Positions 25,536 through 35,323 of a stretch of 64,000 bases of DNA are shown here, piece by piece. Both the position numbers and the translations under genes were made by a program. The stretch is from Paludibacter sp. UBA6032 (GTDB lineage Bacteria > Bacteroidota > Bacteroidia > Bacteroidales > Paludibacteraceae). The notes beneath the pieces were generated by a model. The model ran no database searches. It was given only the letters and a program-made list of their open reading frames with translations, and was not told the DNA's origin. The stretch spans positions 46,049 through 110,048 of the forward strand of contig DIZI01000033.1 in assembly GCA_002427885.1 (NCBI GenBank), written 5' to 3'. How positions within the stretch are numbered: the stretch's first letter is position 1; every line of letters starts with the position of its first letter.

Positions 25536-28205
25536 ATGAAACTAAATATTACTGTCATTTTCTGTTTCCTTTTTGCACTCTTTGGATTACAAGCTCAAAC
25601 AAACCTTACAATCGATCTGAGTCAAAGAGGTATTCATGTCAGTCCTACTCATTACGGGATCTTTTTTGAAGATATTAATCACGCTGCCGATGGCGGATTA
25701 TATGCTGAATTGATTAAAAACCGTTCCTTCGAAGATGCAACTACTATTGATCCCTGGTTTGCAACCACAACTAACAATGCTTCGGAAACTCTCACATTGG
25801 ATAAAACAAATCCGCTGAATAATTTTCAAACAAATTCTTTGAAAATGAATGTAACAAACGCCTCGGCAAATGCCAGAGCCGGAGTCTGTAATCCGGGGTA
25901 TTGGGGTATTAATGTGGTTGAAGGACAACAATATAAATTGACTTTTTTTGCGAAAGCAAACACAGGTTTCACGGGTAGTATTACTGCATCATTGGAAAAT
26001 TCATCCAACTTAATGTATGCCGAAACTGTAGTACCAGGCCTGACCGATCAATGGCAAAAATTTACCTGTATCCTTAATGCAAGAGGTAGTTATCCGAATG
26101 CACAATTAGTTTTATCAGTCAATTCAATTGGTACAATCTGGTTCGATGTGGTTTCACTTTTCCCTCCGACTTACAAAGACAGACCAAACGGATTGCGGCC
26201 CGATCTGGCAAAAATGTTAGCTGATTTGCATCCAAAGTTTATGCGTTTTCCCGGAGGTTGTTTTGTTGAAGGTGATTATTTAGCAAATCGGTTCCAGTGG
26301 AAAAATACGATTGGTAATATTGAAAACCGTCCCGGACATTATAATCTTTGGGGTTACAGAACTACAGATGGAATGGGCTATCACGAATTTTTACAACTTG
26401 CCGAAGATATTGGTGCTGAACCTTTATACGTATTTAATATTGGTGTGGCTCATAATGATTTTGTCATTTACAATCAAATAAATTCGTATATTCAAGATGC
26501 ACTGGATGCCATAGAATATGCCAACGGAGATGTGACCACAACGTATGGAGCCATGCGCGCCGCTAATGGTCATCCACTACCATTCAACCTGAAGTATGTA
26601 GAAGTTGGCAATGAAAATTCAGGAAATGACCATTATGCAGACAGATTTTATCAATTTTATAACGCATTGAAAGCAAAATACCCGACCCTAAAATTTGTAG
26701 CTGATGGTGACGGCACAAGTGTGGATTTTCCGACTTTTAAAGTATCAGGGTCTACTGATTTTTTGGATGAACATTATTATCAAAGTCCACAATGGTTTAT
26801 GAGTCAGGCATTCAAATATGAATCCTATAGCAGAACAGGGCCAAAGGTTTATGTAGGTGAATATGCAGTAACCAGTGGCAGTGGATATGGTAATTTGAGT
26901 GCTGCACTGGGCGAAGCTGCTTATATGACCGGCATGGAAAACAATTCTGATATTGTTCCAATGAATTCGTATGCTCCCCTTCTGGTTAATGTAAATGACA
27001 GAAAATGGAATCCCGATTTGATAAATTTTAATTCTTCATCGGTGTACGGCACACCATCCTATTATGTTCAATCGTTGTTCGCTAATAATCTCGGGGATGT
27101 TATCATTCCTGTAAAAGATTCGTTAGTGTCAACGGGTACAACAACTGTTAGTGGGTCAATTGGCTTAGGAACCTGGGCAACAGCGGCCGATTATTCCAAT
27201 GTTCAGGTGATAAATGGCAAAGGCAATGTCTTATTTTCTGATCAGTTTGTAACTGGTAATAACTGGACACCCGGAACAGGAACATGGTCTGTTTCAAATG
27301 GAATTTATACACAATCGAGCACTTTAACCGATTGTCGTTCCATTGCAGCTGTTATTAGCGATTCAGTTTATACTTACAGCCTTAAGGCACGTAAAACTTC
27401 AGGGAATGAGGGTTTCCTGATTATTTTCGGGTACAAGGACAGTAACAATTTCTATTGGTGGAATATAGGTGGTTGGGGAAATACTCAACATGCCATCGAA
27501 CAATGTGTTGGAGGTTCAAAATCGATTCTTACCAGTGTGCCGGGTAGTGTATCGTCGAATCAGTGGTACGATATAAAAATTGTATTCAGCAAAGACAGAA
27601 CATTGTTCTATTTAGATAACGTACTGATCCACACGTTGCGTAATGGTTCAAAATTCTTATTTTCATCGGCTTCGTTAGATACTGCCGGAATGAATTTATT
27701 TTTGAAAGTTGTAAATACATCCTCAAATCCTTTAAATTCAATAATCAATTTGCAAAATCTAAATACGAATGTGATTAATGGTACTGTTACGGAATTAACT
27801 TCCTCTAATATCTCGGATGAAAATTCAATAACAAACCCGGTTAATGTTGTTCCGGTTACAAGTTCAATTTATTCCGACAAATCTTTATTAAATTTCACAT
27901 TCAAAGCAAATTCCATTAATGTGTTTAAATTAAAAGTTGATATAAAATCAGCTATCAATCAGCTAAGTGCATCATCAAATAATTTCAATATATACCCAAC
28001 ATTTACTCATAATAACGTGATCATAAAAAACACTTCTGAAAAAAAATACCAGGTAAATGTATTGGATTTAAACGGTCATCAATTGATTTCCACTGAAGTA
28101 ACAGATGTTCTAAAACTCGACTTATCCAATCTTAATACAGGCGTTTATCTTATTCGCGTAACAAGTTCTGAAAAGGTGTTTGTAACAAAAGTTGTAAAAT
28201 ACTAA
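25536..28205 (+). CDS. GH51 alpha-L-arabinofuranosidase with extra lectin-like domain and T9SS tail
   Basis: 889 residues. A signal peptide ends at GLQAQ (about 21). It is followed by a CBM4/9-like sandwich (about 75-210) and a GH51 barrel. The acid/base Glu is in VEVGNENSG and the nucleophile Glu in VYVGEYAV. The enzyme is interrupted near its end by a concanavalin-like module (about 560-720, NWTPGTGTWSV...RTLFYLDNVLIHTL) not found in the GH51 at 13640. The end (about 810-889, IYPTFTHNN to TKVVKY) is a T9SS sorting domain, so this copy is probably cell-surface attached. Last full gene of its operon. It is followed 6 bases later by a GH43 remnant. Confidence 0.9.
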   Translation: MKLNITVIFCFLFALFGLQAQTNLTIDLSQRGIHVSPTHYGIFFEDINHAADGGLYAELIKNRSFEDATTIDPWFATTTNNASETLTLDKTNPLNNFQTNSLKMNVTNASANARAGVCNPGYWGINVVEGQQYKLTFFAKANTGFTGSITASLENSSNLMYAETVVPGLTDQWQKFTCILNARGSYPNAQLVLSVNSIGTIWFDVVSLFPPTYKDRPNGLRPDLAKMLADLHPKFMRFPGGCFVEGDYLANRFQWKNTIGNIENRPGHYNLWGYRTTDGMGYHEFLQLAEDIGAEPLYVFNIGVAHNDFVIYNQINSYIQDALDAIEYANGDVTTTYGAMRAANGHPLPFNLKYVEVGNENSGNDHYADRFYQFYNALKAKYPTLKFVADGDGTSVDFPTFKVSGSTDFLDEHYYQSPQWFMSQAFKYESYSRTGPKVYVGEYAVTSGSGYGNLSAALGEAAYMTGMENNSDIVPMNSYAPLLVNVNDRKWNPDLINFNSSSVYGTPSYYVQSLFANNLGDVIIPVKDSLVSTGTTTVSGSIGLGTWATAADYSNVQVINGKGNVLFSDQFVTGNNWTPGTGTWSVSNGIYTQSSTLTDCRSIAAVISDSVYTYSLKARKTSGNEGFLIIFGYKDSNNFYWWNIGGWGNTQHAIEQCVGGSKSILTSVPGSVSSNQWYDIKIVFSKDRTLFYLDNVLIHTLRNGSKFLFSSASLDTAGMNLFLKVVNTSSNPLNSIINLQNLNTNVINGTVTELTSSNISDENSITNPVNVVPVTSSIYSDKSLLNFTFKANSINVFKLKVDIKSAINQLSASSNNFNIYPTFTHNNVIIKNTSEKKYQVNVLDLNGHQLISTEVTDVLKLDLSNLNTGVYLIRVTSSEKVFVTKVVKY

Positions 28206-28211
28206 CATCAG

Positions 28212-28343
28212 ATTCCGATTGGAAGTGTGGAGCTCAGGGTTCAACGTGAACTTGACTGGAAAGCAAGCCCACGAGTGCCAACAATTGTATATACGGGTCT
28301 GAATATAGTTGGGTGGTCTTTATGGGGGAAAAAGTTTAATTAG
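28212..28343 (+). pseudogene. Remnant of a second GH43 gene (C-terminal 43 codons)
   Basis: The frame reads IPIGSVELRVQRELDWKASP and ends GWSLWGKKFN-stop. It matches the C-terminus of the GH43 at 23720 (about 25336-25459) almost residue for residue, at high nucleotide identity with mostly scattered substitutions. Nothing of the catalytic domain remains, because the GH51 stop codon is 6 bases upstream. It indicates a former tandem GH43 whose body was lost or replaced. Confidence 0.9.
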
Positions 28344-28403
28344 AATAAACTCTAGTAAGGAAAAAACCACCTATCTATCAATATTATTTTAATCTGATAA
28401 AAT

Positions 28404-28461
28404 ATGTCCACCATAAAACAAAATCTGGCCACTCACAAGCAGAGAGTTTAATCTAATTTTG
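28404..28461 (+). promoter_or_regulatory. Promoter D with paired HTCS-type operator boxes
   Basis: Distal box ATGTCCACC at 28404, proximal CTGGCCACT at 28425, and -7 TAATTTTG at 28454-28461. Offsets are again 50 and 29 bp. The next gene (LamG protein) starts about 700 bases downstream. Confidence 0.6.
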
Positions 28462-29167
28462 TATACCTTATTTAAAAGATAAAACTCACTTTTAAAATAA
28501 ATTACATTGAATTTCGTCTAAACAAAACCAGGTATTATATTATTGCCTATTAAAAAGTAAGGGAGAATCGAAAGTTGAATACGAATTTATATATAACCTA
28601 AATAGCAGACAATTTATATTTAACATATGTGTTACTTATTTTTCATAAAAACGAATATTATGTTGTAAAACATAATATTTAAAGTACCATTAAGGAAAAC
28701 AAGTGTTTTCTTTACACTTGATTATCATAGAATAAAAACAGTATTCATTTTAACAAGAACAATTTATTCATTTTACTTATTAATAGCATTTTATATTTTA
28801 TACAAATATCGCATTGTAAATTAGATTGACAGTTTTTCAAAACAAAAAGAAAATTTAAGTGGTTTTCAACAAATGCCTATCTAATTTAGCAATAACTGAC
28901 AATATCCAACCAAATTTCAATTAGATGTTGTTCGTATAAATACATTAATAAAACACGTAATTATTCAAAAAAAACGCAATAAATTATTTTCATAATATCA
29001 AAACAAGTGTTGTATTCACACTTATAAAAAGCAGAATAGAATCTTCTAAAATCATATTCATTTATCAATACGCTAGTTATCAAATATTTTCGGTTTGTAT
29101 TAAATCATAAACCAACCGCTCTGTAAAGAACAATTTTCAAATTATGTAACTTTAATAAATTAATGCC
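28462..29167. other. Long AT-rich leader before the LamG gene
   Basis: 706 bases with no gene. Three inverted repeats stand out. One has 11-bp perfect arms with loop GTAA (28654-28679). Two are near-identical CAAGTGT-N7-ACACTT elements (28700-28720 and 29004-29023). A second promoter closer to 29168 was sought; TAACTTTA near 29147 is the only weak candidate. Confidence 0.6.
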
Positions 29168-32100
29168 ATGAAGAAAAAAAATTACTTTTCAAAAATCAAA
29201 GAGATAGGAAAAGCATGTCTCTTGCTGGTAGCTTTATCTACCACATCATTTATGTTTGCTGATGTAACTACTGGTCTAAAGTTACATTACACTTTTGATA
29301 ATCTTTCAGGTGGAATGGTACCTGATGCATCCGGAAATGCATTAGACGGGACGCTTTATGGTGCAGCAGTAGATGTTCCCGGATATGATGGAAGCGCAAT
29401 TTCATTGCCTTCGGTTGCCGATTACATTCAATTACCTGCAGGAATAACTGGTTCTTTAACTGATTTTACTGTTGCAACATGGGTGAATGTAAATGCACTA
29501 GCCACCTGGGCCCGTATATTTGACTTTGGTGCGAGCACTTCAGATTATATGTTCTTAACAGCATCCTATGGGAGTGGTATACGTTTTGCTTTTCTGAATA
29601 ATTCCGGTACCACCTCAGGAGAACAGTCTATTAACGGTCCTGTATTGCCTACAGGTAAATGGGTTCATGTTGCTGTTACAGTTGCATATACATCAGGAGT
29701 TGGTTTAGGTACTTTGTATGTTAATGGTGTTCCTGTTGCAACAAATCCTGCAATTACAATTACACCGGCTATGCTCGATGCAACAACTCTTGCTCCGACT
29801 CCAACAAATTATATCGGTAAATCCCAATGGCCTGATCCGGGTCTGAATGGAATGCTTGATGATTTCCGTATTTATAGCAGAGCTTTAACGTCCGATGACA
29901 TGTTAGAATTAACAGGAACTCCTGCTGAATTGATCACTCAATGGAAAGCATTGAATATTGCTGGAGATTTAAATAATATTACTTCTAATGTTGTTTTAGC
30001 AACAGGTACTAATGGAGTAACTATAAAATGGTCATCAACAAATAATGCAGTTTTGGATACATTAGGAAATGTTGTTCGCCCACCAAAATTCGATCAGGTT
30101 GTGATTTTAACTGCTACAGCGAAAATGACAGTAGGTGATAAAACTTTCACATTGACCAAAACTTTTACTGTAACAGTTACTGCGCCGGTTGTTGTATCCG
30201 AATCAGTTGCTAAATGGAATTTTATAAGTGCCAATATTTCAATAAATAATGGAGTAACAACTGTAAAAGATGAATTCGAAAACCAATTTGTTGGTACAGT
30301 AATGAATGATGCTAAAATTAAAACTATCGGATCTCAGGGATCTAAACAGTTTAATGTTTTGGATTTGGGTAATGGAACAGGTTACTTTGATATGAGTGCA
30401 GCTTTAGGTGAGCAAATATATTCGTTAAATAATTATACTATGAGTACTTATTTCCGTATTTCAGCAGATAATACAGATTTGAATTCTAACGGAAATTTTA
30501 TTTGGAATTTTTCGAATTCTGCTGATGCTCCAACGGATATGAACGGATATATTATTGGTAGTTTGAAAAATCAAAGTATAAGTTGTTCTTCAGGTTATTG
30601 GGCAGTCGGTGATCAAGCCGTTGGTAAGGGAGCGAATGCACCAAAAGCTACAGCAAATGCATCTGATAAAATTGGCTGGCATAATATGACTTATGTTCAA
30701 AATGGAACAGCTGGAACATTATATATTGATGGAGCTGTACTTGTTACCGGAACTATGAACAATCCTCCTTCAGTACAATTACCTAAAGCCGGCCTTACAG
30801 GTACACCATTTAACTGGCTGGGTCGTTCATGTTATCCTGGTGATGTTTATTTGAAAAAAACTCTACTTTACGGGTTTGAGTTATACAGGATTCCATTATC
30901 AATGGATGATATTAATAACGTGATGAAAGTACCACTTGTAATCGATAGCCTAAACAATGCTTATGCCCAAGACTCTGATTATAAATCACCGGCTTTGGCA
31001 AACGAACAAGCTGCACTAACCATGCCGGGTTTAGATGCTGTTACTTCTAACATTACTTTACCTTCAGCTGGAACGTTAGATCCAACAATTGCAATAACAT
31101 GGAGATCAAATAATACAGCAGTTATTAGTAATGCTGGAGTTGTAACTCGTCCTGATTATTATGATTTCAAAGTAATTTTAACTGCTCTTTTATCTAAAAA
31201 CGGTCAAGCTGTAACAAAAGATTTCACTGCAACTGTAAAAGTCAAGGATGGAACTCAGTTTGCAAATGACTTGTTGGTTAAATATGATTTTAACGTTGCT
31301 AATGTATCAAACGATACAATTGTGACTGATGCAGCTGAAAAACATTTCACAGGTATTGTGAAGAAAAATGCAAAAATTATGACAATGGGTACTACAACAA
31401 AGTACCAGGTTTTGTCATTGGGAGATAGCATTGGTTACTTTGATATGGGCTCAAAAATGGGTGAAATCATGTACCATCTTAAAAATTATACTTATGGTGC
31501 TTTTTACCGTGTAGATGCAGATTATACATTATTGAATAATAATGGTAATATGTTATTCTGTTTTTCAAATTCGTTGAACTCAGGTAGCGATGCCAATGGA
31601 TATCTTTTTGTTGGGTTGAAAAATCAAAACTCATTAATCTCTCCGACAAATTGGGCAACTGAAACTCAAGTATCAATGGCAGCAAATGCACCTATTGGAA
31701 GCTGGCATCATATAGCTTATACTCAAAATGATACCATTGGTTCCATTTATTTGGATGGAGTTTTAGCTAAAACAGGAACAATGAAAGTGACTCCTGCTGA
31801 TGCACTAGCTAAAGGTGGTTTAATGGGAACTGCTTATAACAATATAGGACGTTCATGTTATGTTGGAGATACTTATTTACGTAAAACTCTGGTTAAGGAC
31901 TTCAGACTATATAGCAAAGCATTAACAGAAAATGAAATCGGGACTTCACTTATGAATGTAACAAATACTATTGCCGCTCTTGATGCTGCTTATGCCGAAG
32001 GTTTTTCTGAAGTAAAAACGATAAAAGATAGTCCCTTTAAAGTAATTTCTTCAGTTGGAAAAATCGAGATTACAGGATTGACCGGAACTGAAAAAGTAGC

Positions 32101-32218
32101 TTTATTTGATATTTCTGGTCGTCAGATCAGATTCGACAGACCATCTGAAATCTCAGTTAATGCAGGTGCATACGTTGTGAAAATCAATGACTACAACACG
32201 AAGGTTATCGTTCGGTAA
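29168..32218 (+). CDS. Secreted three-LamG-domain protein with T9SS tail
   Basis: 1016 residues. A signal peptide is cleaved near FMFA31. The order is LamG/concanavalin-like domain 1 (about 34-240), an Ig-like beta domain (about 245-335), LamG 2 (about 345-585), a second Ig-like domain (about 600-700), LamG 3 (about 705-930) and a short sorting tail (about 960-1016, LFDISGRQIRF...YNTKVIVR). LamG 2 and 3 are clearly duplicated (both contain YFDM and WLGRSCYPGD- or NIGRSCYVGD-type strings). No glycosidase motif is visible. The likely role is binding polysaccharide at the cell surface for the neighbouring enzymes. It may be transcribed from promoter D. A strong terminator follows. Confidence 0.82.
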   Translation: MKKKNYFSKIKEIGKACLLLVALSTTSFMFADVTTGLKLHYTFDNLSGGMVPDASGNALDGTLYGAAVDVPGYDGSAISLPSVADYIQLPAGITGSLTDFTVATWVNVNALATWARIFDFGASTSDYMFLTASYGSGIRFAFLNNSGTTSGEQSINGPVLPTGKWVHVAVTVAYTSGVGLGTLYVNGVPVATNPAITITPAMLDATTLAPTPTNYIGKSQWPDPGLNGMLDDFRIYSRALTSDDMLELTGTPAELITQWKALNIAGDLNNITSNVVLATGTNGVTIKWSSTNNAVLDTLGNVVRPPKFDQVVILTATAKMTVGDKTFTLTKTFTVTVTAPVVVSESVAKWNFISANISINNGVTTVKDEFENQFVGTVMNDAKIKTIGSQGSKQFNVLDLGNGTGYFDMSAALGEQIYSLNNYTMSTYFRISADNTDLNSNGNFIWNFSNSADAPTDMNGYIIGSLKNQSISCSSGYWAVGDQAVGKGANAPKATANASDKIGWHNMTYVQNGTAGTLYIDGAVLVTGTMNNPPSVQLPKAGLTGTPFNWLGRSCYPGDVYLKKTLLYGFELYRIPLSMDDINNVMKVPLVIDSLNNAYAQDSDYKSPALANEQAALTMPGLDAVTSNITLPSAGTLDPTIAITWRSNNTAVISNAGVVTRPDYYDFKVILTALLSKNGQAVTKDFTATVKVKDGTQFANDLLVKYDFNVANVSNDTIVTDAAEKHFTGIVKKNAKIMTMGTTTKYQVLSLGDSIGYFDMGSKMGEIMYHLKNYTYGAFYRVDADYTLLNNNGNMLFCFSNSLNSGSDANGYLFVGLKNQNSLISPTNWATETQVSMAANAPIGSWHHIAYTQNDTIGSIYLDGVLAKTGTMKVTPADALAKGGLMGTAYNNIGRSCYVGDTYLRKTLVKDFRLYSKALTENEIGTSLMNVTNTIAALDAAYAEGFSEVKTIKDSPFKVISSVGKIEITGLTGTEKVALFDISGRQIRFDRPSEISVNAGAYVVKINDYNTKVIVR

Positions 32219-32241
32219 TATTATTGCAATATAAAAATAAA

Positions 32242-32277
32242 AAATAAGAGGGTGTTCCTCGTAACATCCTCTTATTT
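32242..32277 (+). terminator. Terminator after the LamG gene
   Basis: Fifteen-base arms with one G-U pair (AAATAAGAGGGTGTT/AACATCCTCTTATTT) and a 6-base loop, 24 bases after the stop. Confidence 0.8.
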
Positions 32278-32711
32278 CATATGTTTTTCTGCACATCCTC
32301 TATGTCAAATAAAAGTACTAATTTGTTTTTGTTCTTTTATTAGTCTCAATATCAAATAACTTACAATTTTACATTTGTTCAACTATTTCACACTTTAAGT
32401 ATGTGGTTATACATTTGTTGCTTAATTCACAAAACATTTTTAAGCGGATCTTTCAATTTATAAAGTAATGCAAGATAAACAGAACTTATTCCACCTTTTT
32501 GAATGGATTTTATCCCACAAATTGCGGATTGAACTATACTTTTGTTCTTTTAAAACATTGATGTTTTTATAAAAAAGAACTCTATCAAAAGTTAAACCGT
32601 ACTGATATAGTATATAATTGAATAGCCCAATCAATTATTATTACTAAATATTAAAAGATTGATCTAAAATTCAGACTTACAGAATAATGTATTTTAATAT
32701 ATAATATAGAA
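32278..32711. other. Regulatory gap before the SusC/D operon
   Basis: 434 bases without a gene. It contains candidate promoter E (32487-32544), a hairpin with 8-bp arms ATAATTGA/TCAATTAT (32614-32638) in the implied leader, and AT-rich filler. Confidence 0.55.
32487..32544 (+). promoter_or_regulatory. Candidate promoter E (degenerate operator layout)
   Basis: TATTCCACC begins at 32487, exactly 50 bp before -7 element TACTTTTG (32537-32544). The second box is out of register: TTATCCCAC, which resembles promoter C's distal box, starts at 32510, 27 bp before the -7 instead of 29. It would drive the seven-gene FAS1/SusC/SusD operon. Confidence 0.4.
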
Positions 32712-35309
32712 ATGAAAAAATATTTTAAGGAATCGCATTATCGACTTACTGCATTGTTAGTTGGTATACTACTGGGGAGTTCTTTGTTTGTTTCCTGTGT
32801 AGATGAAAATTCATATGCCAACAAAGAACCCGAATGGTTGGGAGCAAGCATTTATGACTATCTGCAAACAGACGGCAACTACAAAACCTATGTAAAACTC
32901 ATTGATGAATTGGGCTACACTGAAACATTAAAAAAGACAGGTAGCAAAACTCTTTTTGTTGCTAACGATTCCGCTTTTACAGAATTTTTTAAATCTAACG
33001 CATGGGGAGTAACAAGTTATGAGCAATTGACTCTTGCTCAGAAAAAAATCATGTTTAATTATTGTATGATAAATAATGCTTACACAAGCGACCAACTATC
33101 GAATTACAATAATGGAATTTTACAAACCGGAGCAGCCATGCGACGTGAAACAGCTATTTCTATATACGATAGTATTCCTCATGATTCTGGAGACCAACTT
33201 CCATTGGGAAATCTCTGGGAAAAATACAAAACAAAAGGCATTTACCTTCTTAAAGATAATACTTCGTGGCCTTTAGTCCATTTTACTCAAAAAGAGTTGG
33301 ATCAGGCTCAGATTTCAGACGATGACTTCAATTTTCTTACCGGAAGTACACGTGTAAAAGATGATCTGCATGTTTTTGGAATTAAGGTAATCAAACGTGA
33401 TATCACATGCAAAAACGGATATATATTTTTACTTGATAAAGTACTGATTCCACCTGTTAACATGGCACAATACATTAAAACAAATCTAAACACTCAAATT
33501 TTTTCAAAGTTGTTAGATCGTTTTTCTGCTCCTTATTATGATCCTGCTAGTACACTGGGATATAAACAACTACAGTTCAATCACCCGGAACTCCCGACAA
33601 TTGATTCCCTTTTTACAAAAGGATATTTTTCTCCGTTGTCAGTAAATGGAGCCGGGCATAACAGATATCCAAGCGGACAAACTATAAATCTAGAATTGTT
33701 ATTACCTTTTGATCCGGGATGGAATAGTTATATAAAGTCAACTTCGAGTACTGCTAATGCTCTGGAATCTGATATGGCAGCCATCTTTGTTCCTACAGAT
33801 GCAGCAATGACTGAATATTTCAACAATGGAGTATTAAAAGATTACGGATCTTGGGAAAATGTACCTGATAAAATAATAATATCATTCCTTCAAAGACATA
33901 TGAGATCTTCTGTTCTTGGATCAGTTCCGAGCCGGTTTGGAAAAATGATGGATTCTCAGAATTCATACCTTCCTGTTGTCAGAGGGGACATTGATAATGT
34001 TTATTTAGGAGTTAATGGAGCTGTAATTCTGACACATAAGGTTTATCCACCCGATGAATTTTCTTCAGTTTATGCACCGGTGTTATTTAGCAATGATACG
34101 AAAGTATTTGATTGGTTCATAAAAAATTACCAAAACGGAGTCTTCCTGTATAAATTTTATTTACTATCTCTTGTAAACTACTATAGTTTTTTTGTTCCTA
34201 CAGACGATGCATTTGCAAAGTATATAGATCCTGTTGCTTATAGTAAAAACATACCAGCAGCAATAAAATTCTGGTATAATACAAAAACATCGGCAGTAAA
34301 TGCCACATTGTATAAGTATGACAAATTGACTAATAGTGTTAATTACGCTACAGACTCAGTGGGTGTAATTACAGACGCAGAGTTTATCAAAAACAGATTA
34401 TTGGATGTAATTGATTCACATATTATTGTTCATAAAACTAAAGCTGAGGCTGATAATTTAAGCGATATTTATTACCTTTCTAAAGGAAATAATGTCATTA
34501 AAGTCAATGGAACCGGAACTAATATGATAGTTGAAGGTGGTGGTGATTTGGCAATGGGTACACAAGTGCATGTAACCAGTCCGTATAGTCAGTCAAATGG
34601 TAAAACGTATCTCATTGACAAACCAATACAAACTCCTTTTAATTCTGTATATAAGATATTGAGTGAAACAGATGAATTCAAAGAATTCTTCAACCTATGT
34701 AATGGATTCCCTGCAGGAGTAAACAATCCCGCAATATTTGTTTCAACAGCAAAAGGAATGGACAGTAACGTGAAGTTTTTAAACACATTCAATTATACCA
34801 TTTATGTTCCAAGAAATGAAAAAATACTTCAGGCAATTGCCGATACATTAATCATGTCATGGGACCAGATAAATCAAATTACAAATGCGAATTACAAAAA
34901 ATACGAAATATCGAAACTGGAAAGATTTTTACGTTATCATTTTCAGGATAATTCAGTTTTTGTAGGAGGGAAAAACATTACAAACCAATTATATCAGACT
35001 GCTACAATTAAAACAGATGCTGTACCAACTTCCTTTGGAACTTATCAAAATAAATATTACAAAATTCAAGTGAATGCGAGTGCCAACAGTATGACTTTAG
35101 ATACAGAAAAAGGAAATACAGCTCACGTCATTACAACAAATCCGAAATTATATAATATTATGGTAAGAGATTATATATTTAATGCTTCACCCTCTTCATT
35201 TTTAGAGGTTGATGGTTCCAGTTTAGGATCTCAATTTTCGACATCCCGAATTGTGACATCTTCAACGGCAGTAATTCATCAAATAGACAATGTATTGACC
35301 TTTCAATAA
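32712..35309 (+). CDS. Multi-FAS1 (fasciclin) domain lipoprotein
   Basis: 865 residues. The lipoprotein signal ends at LFVSC (Cys29). About four fasciclin-like repeats fill the rest. The FAS1 H1-like strings TLFVANDSAFTEFF (about 79-92), AIFVPTDAAMTEYF (about 355), FFVPTDDAFAKY (about 494) and TIYVPRNEKILQA (about 695) mark them, with conserved HxI-type strands (DSHIIVHKT). FAS1 domains mediate adhesion or protein contacts. In Bacteroidota they often accompany SusC/SusD. First gene of the operon, with SusC starting 14 bases after its stop. The polysaccharide-related role is inferred from context only. Confidence 0.83.
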   Translation: MKKYFKESHYRLTALLVGILLGSSLFVSCVDENSYANKEPEWLGASIYDYLQTDGNYKTYVKLIDELGYTETLKKTGSKTLFVANDSAFTEFFKSNAWGVTSYEQLTLAQKKIMFNYCMINNAYTSDQLSNYNNGILQTGAAMRRETAISIYDSIPHDSGDQLPLGNLWEKYKTKGIYLLKDNTSWPLVHFTQKELDQAQISDDDFNFLTGSTRVKDDLHVFGIKVIKRDITCKNGYIFLLDKVLIPPVNMAQYIKTNLNTQIFSKLLDRFSAPYYDPASTLGYKQLQFNHPELPTIDSLFTKGYFSPLSVNGAGHNRYPSGQTINLELLLPFDPGWNSYIKSTSSTANALESDMAAIFVPTDAAMTEYFNNGVLKDYGSWENVPDKIIISFLQRHMRSSVLGSVPSRFGKMMDSQNSYLPVVRGDIDNVYLGVNGAVILTHKVYPPDEFSSVYAPVLFSNDTKVFDWFIKNYQNGVFLYKFYLLSLVNYYSFFVPTDDAFAKYIDPVAYSKNIPAAIKFWYNTKTSAVNATLYKYDKLTNSVNYATDSVGVITDAEFIKNRLLDVIDSHIIVHKTKAEADNLSDIYYLSKGNNVIKVNGTGTNMIVEGGGDLAMGTQVHVTSPYSQSNGKTYLIDKPIQTPFNSVYKILSETDEFKEFFNLCNGFPAGVNNPAIFVSTAKGMDSNVKFLNTFNYTIYVPRNEKILQAIADTLIMSWDQINQITNANYKKYEISKLERFLRYHFQDNSVFVGGKNITNQLYQTATIKTDAVPTSFGTYQNKYYKIQVNASANSMTLDTEKGNTAHVITTNPKLYNIMVRDYIFNASPSSFLEVDGSSLGSQFSTSRIVTSSTAVIHQIDNVLTFQ

Positions 35310-35323
35310 AAACGTAAAAGAAT

